Shown here piece by piece: positions 46,335 to 57,303 of a stretch of 64,000 bases of DNA. The DNA is from Lycorma delicatula. Lineage: Eukaryota > Arthropoda > Insecta > Hemiptera > Fulgoridae. The notes beneath the pieces were generated by a model. It was not told where the DNA came from and searched no databases. It worked only from the letters and a program-made list of their open reading frames with translations. Location: contig NC_134456.1 in the NCBI RefSeq assembly GCF_047948215.1, positions 77,490,515 through 77,554,514 of the forward strand, in the 5' to 3' direction. Every line of letters starts with the position of its first letter. The stretch's first letter is position 1. The position numbers were made by a program, and so were the translations under genes.

Positions 46335-46480
46335 TATATATATTGGTTTATTAATAATTTAACCTGTTATTGTAAAAAAAAAATTACGTTGAATTCAATA
46401 ACAAAAAAAAGTATGAAAAAATAGCAGAACTTTTTAATGAAATCAAATTTTATGTATTTTTCATTTTAAAAAAATTCAGT
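45764..46480 (+). repeat. Repeat B, direct copy, head to head with the previous one
   Basis: Starts tacttccttgtacgaagtaa. It includes a duplicated aagcccaaaat(a/c)caaa block near 46050-46110 and a T-run of more than 25 (46303-46328). It lacks the last 60 bp (cgtacaaggaagt end). Confidence 0.9.
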
Positions 46481-46513
46481 TTTTCGTAATGTACGAGTAT
46501 TTGGGCGCAGCAA

Positions 46514-46568
46514 AAGCTAAATTTTATTTAGGTTATATTCTGTTGTTAAGCTAAATAAAATTTAGCTT
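46514..46568. repeat. Perfect 18-bp inverted repeat
   Basis: aagctaaattttatttag (46514-46531) and its exact complement (46551-46568) around a 19-base loop, at the junction between repeat B and the RT fragment. Confidence 0.9.
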
Positions 46569-46735
46569 CTGCGAGGTTACAATCCGGTCATCGTCAACTG
46601 CTAGGATCGCCGTATCATCCGCATACGATGTAACTCCATCAAATCTTGGACAAGGAAGGTCAGCAGTATACTCTAGGAATAAAGCCGATCCCAGTACCGA
46701 GCTCTGTGGCACTCCCGAGATATTTTCATACAAGT
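46569..46735 (-). pseudogene. Short LINE reverse transcriptase fragment
   Basis: Open for about 55 codons on the minus strand: SGVPQSSVLGSALFLEYTAD (RT block 4) and SYADDTAILAVDDD with an intact YADD catalytic box, then TSQKL. It resembles the Jockey-type RTs at 37.7 and 63.2 kb but is far more intact over its short length. It is cut at both ends: at 46569 by the inverted repeat and at about 46735 by AT-rich DNA. Confidence 0.85.
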
Positions 46736-46954
46736 TAATACAAGTTTTGATTATATCTAATCTGTAAGAAGCGACGGTCTAAATATCTTTGCTGAATCAA
46801 ATTGTAACGTTGAGGAAGAAAAGAAATAGTACAGCAAGTAAAACAGTAGTAGATAAACTCGTTACTAAAATTTTAGTCGGACTAGAAATTAGACTAAACT
46901 TGTGATTTAAACTGAAGATTGATTTAGATAGTAATACATCAAAATAAGACTTAC

Positions 46955-47076
46955 TTTACGGGTCCATAAAATGCTTGGAACTGGATTTCCAGACGCTTTA
47001 CATTCAAGTGTTATAGTGCCTCCTTTTCGGGCAGTAAGTTGACCATTAGCAGGAGAAGCTCGAATGCTTGGTGGAA
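46955..47076 (-). CDS. Internal exon, immunoglobulin-domain adhesion protein
   Basis: A 122-nt coding exon read on the minus strand. The acceptor is tgtatttgtttcag just above 47076, the donor cgtaaa|gtaagt just below 46955. The frame is open throughout, starting at codon position 2 (phase 1) and ending on a complete codon. It encodes (V)PPSIRASPANGQLTARK, then GGTITLECKASGNPVPSI, then LWTRK. This has the linker VPP, the B-strand cysteine (TLEC) and the C-strand tryptophan (LW) of an I-set Ig domain. The sequence pattern K.G.T.TLECKASGNPVP..W is typical of the insect lachesin/klingon/DIP-like group of GPI-anchored or membrane neuronal adhesion proteins. The other half of the domain must be on a further exon, not found here, so introns are long. 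The exact orthologue cannot be decided from one exon. Confidence 0.88.
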
Positions 47077-47769
47077 CTGAAACAAATACAAATTGAGATT
47101 AATGATTTTATGTTTATTTATTTTTTTTAAATACCAGTAATATATATATATATATATTTAAAAAACTTTTAGCATTAAAATTAAAAAAAAATAATAATCG
47201 AATATATGAACTAATTGCCTCAACAATACTTGTTTCTAATTGTTAAAGCTTAATATCTGTTTTGTTTTAATTAGATTTTTTCGTTTGTAATACTTGGATC
47301 TAAATATAGAAAATAAATAACTTTCATAACAATTTTTGTTGTGATATGCAATTTTCTTTAAAAAAATGTATTTTGACTGCTTTAGGTAAAATAGACGAAT
47401 TTATAGTTAATTAATATTGCTTATATCAAGAATTTTATTGTAAATTATACCTCGTTATATAAATGAAATCCGCAAACTAATTTCTTTTTCGTGTACTTAT
47501 AGATAAATAAATAGCTATGTTACAGCCGAAATAAACCGCCCAGAATATCTTATTAATTAAAGATTTTCAATGAGTGGACGAGGAACTAATGATGTTAATC
47601 ATTATGAATGATGAATGATGAATCATTGATGAATGATCGCAGAAATGTTATTTCTGCGATTACAGTTTGAGAGTTTTGTCCTTTTATGCAGAAATGTAAC
47701 CGCTTTTAAAATCTTGGAGACGAAATTTACGTTATCTGAAATCAAGGAACATCCAGGATCCGAGAACCT
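47077..47769. other. Intronic AT-rich DNA with short satellites
   Basis: Upstream intron side of the Ig exon, with the polypyrimidine acceptor at its start. Contains a (TA)n at 47143-47156, a degenerate gaatgat repeat (47598-47634) and a short hairpin atcgcagaaat..atttctgcgat (47636-47660). Confidence 0.6.
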
Positions 47770-48075
47770 CTTTTTTTCTTGTTAAGCATCCCCAGAGCAA
47801 CCGGACACGTTATTAAGCACAACATAGGTCGCCCCAGGGTGCCGTGGCAGTTGTCTGCCTGCCCTACTCAGTACAACAGGACTGTATCCGGCCGGGTACC
47901 CTCCGCGTCAACGGAGCAATCCAACATCCTATTGAGGACAGCTAGAAAGCCCCTCGGCGGAGAGGCAGCCCATCCCGGTCCTATCCGTAACAGGTTCCAG
48001 GTACGCCTTACGCGCACCCGAAACGATCCGAAAACTTATTCGAAGCATAAAGTAACACAGAATTTTGCTGGTTTA
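47770..48075. other. GC-rich relic of unknown origin
   Basis: Sharp GC island (cgccccagggtgccgtggca, ccggccgggtaccctccgcg, gaaagcccctcggcggagag). The plus strand is open for 99 codons (47779-48078) but no motif was recognised. The composition recalls the 18.6-kb island and the H fragments, so a decayed retroelement is the likeliest source. A captured exon is not excluded. Confidence 0.4.
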
Positions 48076-49502
48076 TAATCTTTTCTCTTTTTCTTGAGTT
48101 GAGGTATTTTACTATTCCACTTTGCCTTACATGAAGCCGAAGTGTTTAAACTAAGAAGAAGGTGGATAACATTAGTTTACGTTATTATCTGAAATAAGTA
48201 CTGTTTAGAGTAATAGATTTTGCGTAAAATTTCTTTACAGAAACCAAATATATTAATTGTTGAATTAATGTTTTGAACAATCCTATTTCTCTGTAGGATT
48301 TCTGTAAAAACAAGACTTTTGTCAGAAAATAATAAAAATTTAAATACATTATAGATAATAAAACTAAAAAAAATACTTTATTTCGACAAGTGAATTATGT
48401 ATTATTATTAGTGTAGTGTATTATTATAGTGTAGTGTATTATTATTACGGTTTTCTCTAATTTGTTTTTCATAAAAATTCGAAGCAAAATCTTTTTTAAT
48501 TAATGAGAAGTGCAAATTAAATTTACTGATTTTCTTTCTTTTGCAGGTATAATTTTAACAGATCGGAGAATGAGTTTGTAAAGAGGTACTTTTTTCAACT
48601 AATATTTTTGTATGATGATTTTCATTTTAAGACAGAGAGCCTAACAGTTTCGAGAAACTGGTTATCATCGATGAATATCAGGTATGATTTTTAATTAGTA
48701 GTATTAATTATTTAACAGGTTTATGGATACAATTAAAAAATAATATTTAGTTAAATAAATAGAAATGTTTGACGTAATTATAATTTTCAAAAAGTAATAT
48801 ATATTTTTTTTTTATTCTGTTGAAGGTATCAATTAGATGTTACTTTTTCTCTCTTATTAATTTCATTTTTATTTTCCTTATCTTATAGTATTCAATTTTA
48901 GATTTATATCTGATTATAGACCGAGGGTTCTCTCTAGCCTAACTGTCTTTAAATTTCAAATAAAAATGATCCAGAAATAAAAACTATTACTGCTATTTTT
49001 GGGAGTATAGATATGTAGTGGAGATAGGAAACGGTTGGAGGTGTCCCTCTTTAGTTGACGTCTACGCGTTTAAATCATATGTTGATAATAACTTTTGTAG
49101 GAGTAAATCTTCATAACTTTGAGAAGAAGATTAATTTCCGGTTATTAGATAAGGAATCATACCTTGAGGAACCCGCATGATTTAATCGGTTAATGATGAA
49201 AATAAGAGAAATTATTTATTTATATTTTTTAAAAATATCTGATTTGTAATTAAAATATAATATAATTGAAGTAAATATTTCTTTAAATATTGTATAAATA
49301 CAAAAGTTACTGTTCTGGAACAAGATATCTACGAATATATGAATTTAGAAAATATTTGTGGTTGCATACTTCAAGACTGCTTTAATCGCTGATGAGATTT
49401 TTGAGTAAAGGTTCAAGTTCTAAAAAGAATATAATGTAGAATAAATCATGGAAATGATATATTATAAGTGGACTATATGTATATATATATATATATATAT
49501 AT
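48076..49502. other. AT-rich spacer
   Basis: Contains small direct repeats (tattattatagtgtagtg, 48410-48445) and a (TA)n at 49481-49501. No gene was recognised. Confidence 0.45.
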
Positions 49503-50790
49503 TTGCGTGTTCGCGGTTGGAAAAGATTATTGAGAGATAGCACACGTAAAAATTTCTTACAAAAAAAATTTAATGCTCATAAATAATTAATAACGTACAA
49601 AATATCTCCATATCAAAATATAATTCCGATTTATAATCAAAAAGTTCGTTAGAACTTCGCCGGTAAGAGTTCGCAGAACTGGACGTCACGACGGAGTCAA
49701 CGAACTATGTTTACAGTTCTAAACATGACGTAACCTAAACGTGAAATGAAAATGGGGGAAAAAACTAAAAAATAAGCGTGAAAACATTATATTTCAGTTC
49801 AATTAGATTTGTAATAAAGAATACTTTTAAACAATACCTCGAATTTTGTTAGACAACGTTTTTTTCTTACATTTGATGAATCGCGGGACTTTTACCTGAA
49901 AAAGGTGGGTTTTCGAATCACGCCGCTAGGTTGCAGTATTTGATAGTACTAGGTAGCGTACAAAAACTTGATAGTATACTTGAAATAATAAATTTAAAAG
50001 AAATTATACTACAGCTTGTTTTAATAGTAAATGCTCTTATGTAAATGAAATGTGATACGTATTATATATAAATGAAAACGGGCCAGTAAGAGTTATGTAA
50101 CCATTTTTTCCCAAATTTTGCTTATTATATGGAACGATTAAACATTGTTTATTATCTATTATTGTTTATTGTATTATTAATATTGTATTTTTTTTAAACA
50201 AAATTCTAAATTGATAACAGATTTTGATATTAGAAATGTGTATTCTCTTAACCTTTTTTGATATCACTATAATTTGTTAGATTTTGAGCGGAAGAAATGA
50301 TCCCTGCGAGACTCTTACCGTACGGTTTACAATTTCATTGTAATTTTTTTTGATACACCTTACATTAGTAAATAGAAACAGAAAGATTATAACAATCGAA
50401 AAATCAACAATTCACTTTATATATTAATTATTCACTTTTAATGTTTACAAAAAAGAATCTAGCTTACACTTTATAAATGAATAATGTCACTTTCATCGTT
50501 GACCACAAAGAACTCACAGAACAGCTTCTTGTTCTTAAGCACTCTTCGCTTGTTTGTTTCCGCAGCACATTGTGATCGCGGAAATATCACACACTGTGAT
50601 CACATTTTAGCCAAAATTTACTGGTGTTTATCGCACGCTGTACTGAAGTGTAACTTTGCTGGTTCTTGGTAGTATTAATATCTCCGGTTTTATTGTCTGA
50701 CCTACAATATCAGTACCCGACCGACCCTTTTGTTTGATCAAGCGTAATAATTTCTATGTCTACACATTCTACGCTTTTATATAAATCATT
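49503..50790. repeat. Dispersed repeat J, longer copy
   Basis: The left end tgcgtgttcgcggttggaaa and the right part (aactcacagaacagcttctt, gctggttcttggtagtatta, cagtacccgac, aagcgtaataattt) match 59838-60535 in the same order and orientation. The middles do not align by eye. This could be a pair of LTR-like or other non-autonomous elements with divergent or unequal cores. No ORF with family similarity. Confidence 0.5.
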
Positions 50791-50869
50791 TCTAAAAAGG
50801 ATTCCTTTGTTAATTCTTTCCTTCTATTTCTTTATCTCTGTTTTCTTCTGGAACCTTCTATTTGTTACT

Positions 50870-50872
<3 letters not shown>

Positions 50873-50909
<37 letters not shown>
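50873..50909. repeat. (TA)n microsatellite
   Basis: About 37 bp of uninterrupted TA. Followed by an inverted pair gaatgcg..cgcattc. Confidence 0.95.
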
Positions 50910-50911
<2 letters not shown>

Positions 50912-51530
50912 AATGCGAGTATATATATACACGCATTCTTTTAAGATGGAATGCAATTAAATCCGTCCTTAAAATTAAATATATAAAATAACAGAAAGCT
51001 TAAAATTTAGACCCGTCATTAAAATAAACCCTTAAACACGCCCGATTCTAGAATCATCCAGCAGCAAGGGACACTGTCCAGGTTCTGCGATTTGTAGGAA
51101 GTATTTGTGAAACTCCCGCCAACTTTGCATTCTATTCCATTCTTTTAAGAAGTTTAGGAATTACATATTTTTCACCTATGGATAGAAATGAATAATACGA
51201 AGTGTAGACTTGAATCTAAAGAATGTAAATTTAGGAGATACAGCAGATATAGGTAAGAGTCCTTTCTCTGAAAGTTGTGATTTTTATTATACAACAAATT
51301 CCTGTGTGGAACAGACTGAAGGTGCCGATACCATCTGAATTTGATAGCATCAGGATTGTGCATCAGACATTACATTTTTTAAAAGCAGACATACGTACAA
51401 AAACCACTTCCTACTCGACTTATAAGGCTGGAATGAAATATTTATTATTATTAAAAATTTTCATTTCCTTTAAAATGTATAAATATTCTCTATTCATAAG
51501 AGTAAGATTTTCGTTTAATTCCATAACTAG
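50910..51530. other. Non-coding spacer
   Basis: Two overlapping ORFs on opposite strands (51172-51534) have no recognisable features. No element was seen. Confidence 0.4.
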
Positions 51531-52458
51531 TTAACACGTTTGCGATGTCGTGTGCCCGTAAGAGTACACGAGATATTTTTTAAATGACGTCGTGTACCCG
51601 TAGGGGCGCACTCAACCTTACATTAGTAAAGTGCGCCCAACGGGGTACACGTTTTCACAGGTTTCTTATAGCATTTATTTTTAGTCCGGCTACATTGTAG
51701 GTGTTTAAAATCATACAACGGAATAATAGAAATGTCATTAAAATAATTGTATAATACGCGTTTACCAATAACTAATTTATTCAGGTAAATATATATTATT
51801 ATTCAGGTTATATTATTTTTATTATCATTCAGGTGTCTGCGCAACTAGTGGCGTTCCTAGCGGCATGATTAGAAGAATAAGGAGCTCGTGTACCCGTGCA
51901 CGACGCCCAAATATATAAAACCCACCGGGTTGTCTACTGGTGAACGCGTCTTCCCAAATCAGCTGATTTGGAAGTCGAGAGTTTCAGCGTTCGAGTCCTA
52001 GTAAAGGCAGTTACTTTTTTACAGATTAGAATACTATATTATGGATACCGGTGTTCTTTGGTGGTTGGGTTTCAATTAACCACATATCTCAGGAACGGTC
52101 GAACTGAGACTGTACAAGTCTACACTTCATTTACATTCATACATATCATCCTCATTCATCCTCTGAAGTAATACCTAAACGGTAATTCCTGGAGGTTAAA
52201 CAGGAAAACGAAAGAAAGGAGTTATATATAATAACAAAGGCGCGTCGTACACCCGACAGGGTACACAGAACAAAAGTAAAAGAAACATATGATTGGAGTT
52301 TCATTTCTTTGAAATTATGTTTGTTTCATGTATATGTCATCAAATATAAAATAAAAAATTAAACAGAAAATTTCCGAATTTTAGTAAGTATACATATAAA
52401 TAACTACACAAATAAAAAAAAAAAGTATATGTTTTGGTAGCCATCGCAAACGTGTTAA
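51531..52458. mobile_element. piggyBac-type MITE with TTAA ends and SINE insert
   Basis: Ends TTAAcacgtttgcgatg (51531-51547) and catcgcaaacgtgTTAA (52442-52458) form a perfect 17-bp inverted repeat including TTAA, the target site of piggyBac transposases. The subterminal regions repeat a cgtgtacccgt core in both orientations: 51549-51570, 51588-51611, 51631-51651, 51884-51908 and 52239-52266. These are likely binding sites for the transposase that mobilises it. Without the SINE the element is about 630 bp and non-coding. Confidence 0.92.
51918..52215 (+). mobile_element. SINE-2, full length, inside the piggyBac MITE
   Basis: Head caccgggttgtctactggtg with B-box gcgttcgagtcctagt, the standard middle block, and the tail cctctgaagtaatacctaaa and ggaggttaaacaggaaaacg. 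AT-rich flanks (aaatatataa / ttatatataa) may be a target duplication. Younger than the MITE. Confidence 0.9.
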
Positions 52459-53812
52459 TCGCAGATAGAAAAAGTTTAAAAATGAAAAAACTACAAGAGA
52501 ATATAAATTTTTAATTTATGTTGTAATCTTCAAAATTAATTACATGAATTATAGTAACTGATACTGTTTTCACTATCTCTGATATACATTACATCCTTTT
52601 GGTACACATTAAACAGTTAACTAAGTAAATTTTCTTTGGTAATAGTTAAACTATATATATGTACGAAATAACATTAAGGTTTGAATATTCTAATTAATCA
52701 TACCATATAATATTGTTGAATATAATAATTAATCATTTATTAGGAAGAAACTGAGTTTGTGTGTTGAGTAACGCGACGTAGACGTATAAAACATATACGG
52801 TAAACCATTTAACAAGGAACATTTGTTAGTAGTACGACCATATCTAAATTAGTGCAACATTAGTCAGATAAACCGCTGAAGGCAACAGGGAAATAAGGCA
52901 AAGAGAGACCCTTTGCTCAAACTATTGCGCTTTATCAACGATCCTGAGGCATACATTTGAGGTCGTTCAAACATTTCACACTGGACTTAATACCTTGTTT
53001 CATTGTTTTAAGAACTTCTATAGTATAATAATTAAATTTTAATTATTTTATTGTTTCATAAATAAAACTAACGGAAATGTATTTTTATACAAGTAGTATT
53101 TTGGTTTATCCTGATTTAATTCAATCGATACAGAAATATAATTATAATATAATCGACTAAAAATTCTATTTCTACTTGGCTATAAACTAATAAACAGAAA
53201 TATAGTTTATTGATAAAGTTCCTTATTCCAATCTGCTTTTATCCTACTATTAATACTGCAATACCGTATACGGACGTTTCTCCGAACGTCCAAAACTCCG
53301 AAATAACGATGCTCCCAAATTCATTTCATTAGAAAGGCTATTCTCCGAATACTAATAAAATTCCAGTATAAATACCATTTGGAAGTAGCACTTTCGGATT
53401 AAATATATCCGGATATTTAAACTTATAAGTCTTTATTCGGAGTTTTTGTTTCGAAATGTATCAAAATATACAGTAAACTATACAGCCTACTGAAACAGTA
53501 AATAAAATATGTTTTTATTTTTAAAAGCTTTTAGAAAGAATTATTCACGTACAAATAAAGAATTCCATTAAAAAATGTTGGCAGAATACATTTATCATAA
53601 TTACCCACGATTGATTTTGTGTTATTAAATGGTAAATCTTATACAAGAAAAAATTAATCTAAATTATGAAATTTGTTACAACTAATTTATTTAACTTAAG
53701 AAACACTTGCATAAAACGTTATAAACATGTGCACATTATAACATTGATATAACGTAAAATGTATATGCAGTACACATTAAAGTATTTCCTTTACTAGAAT
53801 ATTATATAAAAA
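52459..53812. other. AT-rich spacer
   Basis: A small patch with repeated ctccgaa motifs and an inverted pair cggacgtt/gaacgtcc lies near 53270-53310. No gene was seen. Confidence 0.4.
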
Positions 53813-54525
53813 AATCCCTTTCGGCTCGCCGGAAGGCGGAGGGGTAGATTTTACCGGTGCTAAGTAGGGGATAAAAAAGATTTCCAATTAAAGTTAAGAA
53901 AAACTTTAAATTTAGTCAATACAACAATGGTTGCATGTGAAATAAGTTTCACATGTTTAGCATACGACAATTCAGACATCTTCTTACAATTCCAGCAACA
54001 TTTTGGTCATCTCTTGCTGTAAGGGTTGGTCATATCAAAAATTGTTTCAGACAAAAGTTTTAGGTAATGTTTACAGTATTAAGGGAAATGGTTTTTTTTT
54101 GTCTTCGAACTCCCATTTCCCCACCTCCTGGGCCATTGGTTGGTGATATCAAAAAATTTACGTAGATAAGTTTTAGACCCTTATTCAAAGAATACTAAGA
54201 ACATTGATTGATTTCCATATTTTACTTAATACGAAAGTTATAACGATATTATGTTTTTTCGAAAAATTTCTCCCATGGTCTGATTTTGCCCATTAACAAA
54301 CTCGACCGATATTTTGGGTTGTTATAATTTATGTATAAATTTGAAAATGATTGGGGCAAAATTACGCAGTTATCGTATCCACAAGAAACTAAAGTCTATA
54401 TATATAAACTTGTGAACTGACGGTGGTTTTGGGGTCTGGGGGATGTAAAACGCGAAGATATGTCGAAGTTTTCCGGATGTCGAATCATGATACCCATTAC
54501 AATAGGTAGCGTTCTTGTAAAATCT
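53813..54525 (+). repeat. Dispersed repeat A, copy 3
   Basis: Starts tccctttcggctcgccggaa and ends attacaataggtagcg. Co-linear with copy 1, with a much shorter TA run (54397-54405) at the microsatellite site. Confidence 0.85.
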
Positions 54526-57230
54526 AATTTTAAAAATAAATTGAGCTAAATAAATTAAACGTGAGAAAAAAATAAAACTAGGTTGTAAAAAAAAAAAAAA
54601 AATACTGCAACATTAGTATAATAGTTTTTCTTTGATTTTGATTTTTAAAAGTGTGAGAAACTAAAAGACCTTTCATTAGGCCTCTGTTATAACAATTTTA
54701 AATTAAAATAACAAAATTTAAAAAATATTATTTATCATTTTAGTTTGGTTTTTATAAATTATTTCATCTTAAATTATCATTTTTATTTAAATTAAACGAA
54801 AGACCAATACTTTGTTTTTGGTTTTATACCTTTTGCAACGAGTGCAAAGGCGAGAATTAGGTCTTCATAAAAACAGAAAAGAAACGACGTAAATTACCCT
54901 GCTAAATGAATCTCTGGAATGGGAAAATTACCTTAAGTTCCCAAATAATTTTCTTGAAATATTTTGCCCAAATATACTTTGGATGGCCATTATGCTATAA
55001 CTAGCCAATGTTAAGCAATTATATAACATCGATTAATTAATTATTAAATAATTAATTTATTTGTGCAATATACTTTTCGTTTAAAAGTTTCTGAATAAAT
55101 GTGGAAAAAGTTGGAAACAAGATCACTTGAGAAATTTCACTTGGAAAAAAATCAACAAAATCTGTCAATCTTGGGACGAAAATTAAACCTTGAACTGCAT
55201 AAAAAATTAGTTTTTAAGGAATAGTTTTAAAATCTACATAAAAAAACAACCCTATATAAGAAATGTAATACTTTTTCAGTTCTTCTATCATTCCATTTTT
55301 ATTTCAGCTGCATTTTTCTTATTATAGACTCCCGTTCTACTTTGTTTTATTCAGCTCTAAATTAGTGTGTAAAAAAATTTTGTAGTTGTTTAAAATCTGT
55401 TGCTGATTTAAAAAGGTGAAATTTAAGGAAGAAATTAAGAAACGTTGGTTTCAAATCGTACGTGGTTTTGTATGTCTATTTTAATTCTGTGCTAGCTTTT
55501 ATTTTGCTATCTTGTTTTATTGTTAATTTTTTAGTTTAATTTTTATTAAAAATGTAGATAGGACTAAAAAAATTATTTCCCGTATGAAAAACCTCGTTCA
55601 TAAGAAATCAAAAGGATATTGATAAGAAAAGGGTGCAAAGAAAATACGTAAACAGAATTTTAGCTAAAACGTAATGCTCTCGAAAATATATTTTGTTTAA
55701 TGACCATTCATTATAGTAAACCTGAAGATTTACGCTTGAGAATAGCTTATGAAGTTTAATTCGTAAATTTCGTGCCTTTAATTTATGATTTCAATCCTGG
55801 CTTAATGAATAATTGATGTTAAAATTTATTATTTTATTTTATGAATAATATTGGTTAATATTTTCATAATTATTACGAATAAATGATCTCTTTTGTTGAA
55901 AATGTGTGTAAAATTCAAGCTATTTTGTGTTTTTTCTTTTTTTCTACCTTGGAAAAGGTTGCGTCTTCCATTCGATTAAATAACCAAATTGGCTTTTTTT
56001 TACCACTTATATACAAAGTGATTCCAAATTACACGGCAATCTTTGTGTAGATGATTCTATATCCAAAAATATGACAAAAAGTTCATATAGGTCAGAAAAC
56101 GGTGCCTTAGTTTCTGTTCGCGAAATATTTATCCCTGCTTTCTGCTCCTTCTGTGGATTTAAAACGTACTATAATTCTTGAGGTGCAATCGAGGGATAAA
56201 TTTCGTGCTTCCTTATGGGCTTTTATTTAAGAAATTGAATAAAAATGATTGTAGACCTCTATATCACTTCATTTTTCAGAAAACGGGGTAAAACACGAAA
56301 AGGTTTTGTGACTTTACTTTTAAGGTAGTTTTACACTTTCGGAGAATTTTAGCTTTCCGGAAGAATATCTTAAGAAAAAATTTAGCGTTTAAAGATTTTT
56401 GCGTACTTAATCTAAATTTAAGCTAAACTAAATAGTTTTTCCTTTCGTTTTTTTGTATTTAAATAAATAATTTAAAGAAATAAGGAAGATTATTATGCCA
56501 ATAGCACCAAACGTTATAGCTAAAACATACTATTAAACAAATCTTTATTAATGTAATTAACTTTTTGAATAACCTTCTAAAACAATCTTTAGTGAATAAT
56601 GAATGTACCTAAATCATTACGAAGAAAATAATTAGGATTTAATTATCGTCAACAGAAAGATTTAATATCAATTAAGATTATTTTAAATGTAAATAAAATA
56701 TGATAATCAAATTATATGATTAAAATTACTGAAAGTTTGTCACGTATTTCAAACATTGGTTTTAAAATTTTGCATTATCGACAGAGAAATAGTAGTGTTC
56801 TATAATAATTTATTTTTTTTAGTACATCTGACTTAGCGTGTGTACATGAAAGTTCCTGGGTCTATTTCGGGTGAATTAACTCGTGATAATTTTAGACTAC
56901 AAGTTAAGGGATATGTGAGGGAGGGTAAAGCGTTGATAAGTACTCTAGTACTTTGTAAATACCCTTGAGAATGGAAAATGTTACAGTGTTGTACTACTTT
57001 AACATTATGTTAGAAACGTAAAATTAGTGTAATTTAAAATTATTTCAATTAACCTAAGAACTCTATACTTATAAATAAAAATTAATTAAAAAACATATCT
57101 TCGTTAAAAACGTGATTTTAAGGTACACTGTAATAAAAAACAGAATAAGAAAACTAAAGATCGCTAGAAAAATGGATTGGTAAAAGGAATTTTTCAAATT
57201 TTTACGTAACAACCATTTTCATTTAATTGC
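54526..57230. other. AT-rich spacer
   Basis: No ORF, inverted repeat or shared repeat was recognised. The least AT-rich part is 56000-56230, with no coding signal. Confidence 0.45.
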
Positions 57231-57280
57231 TGCTAAAAGTACTGGAAATATATATATATATATATCCAGTACTTTTAGCA
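57231..57280. repeat. Perfect 16-bp hairpin around a TA run
   Basis: tgctaaaagtactgga (57231-57246) and its complement (57265-57280) enclose an 18-base TA-rich loop. A second TA run (57282-57303) follows. Confidence 0.9.
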
Positions 57281-57303
57281 TTTATATATATATATATATA
57301 TAT

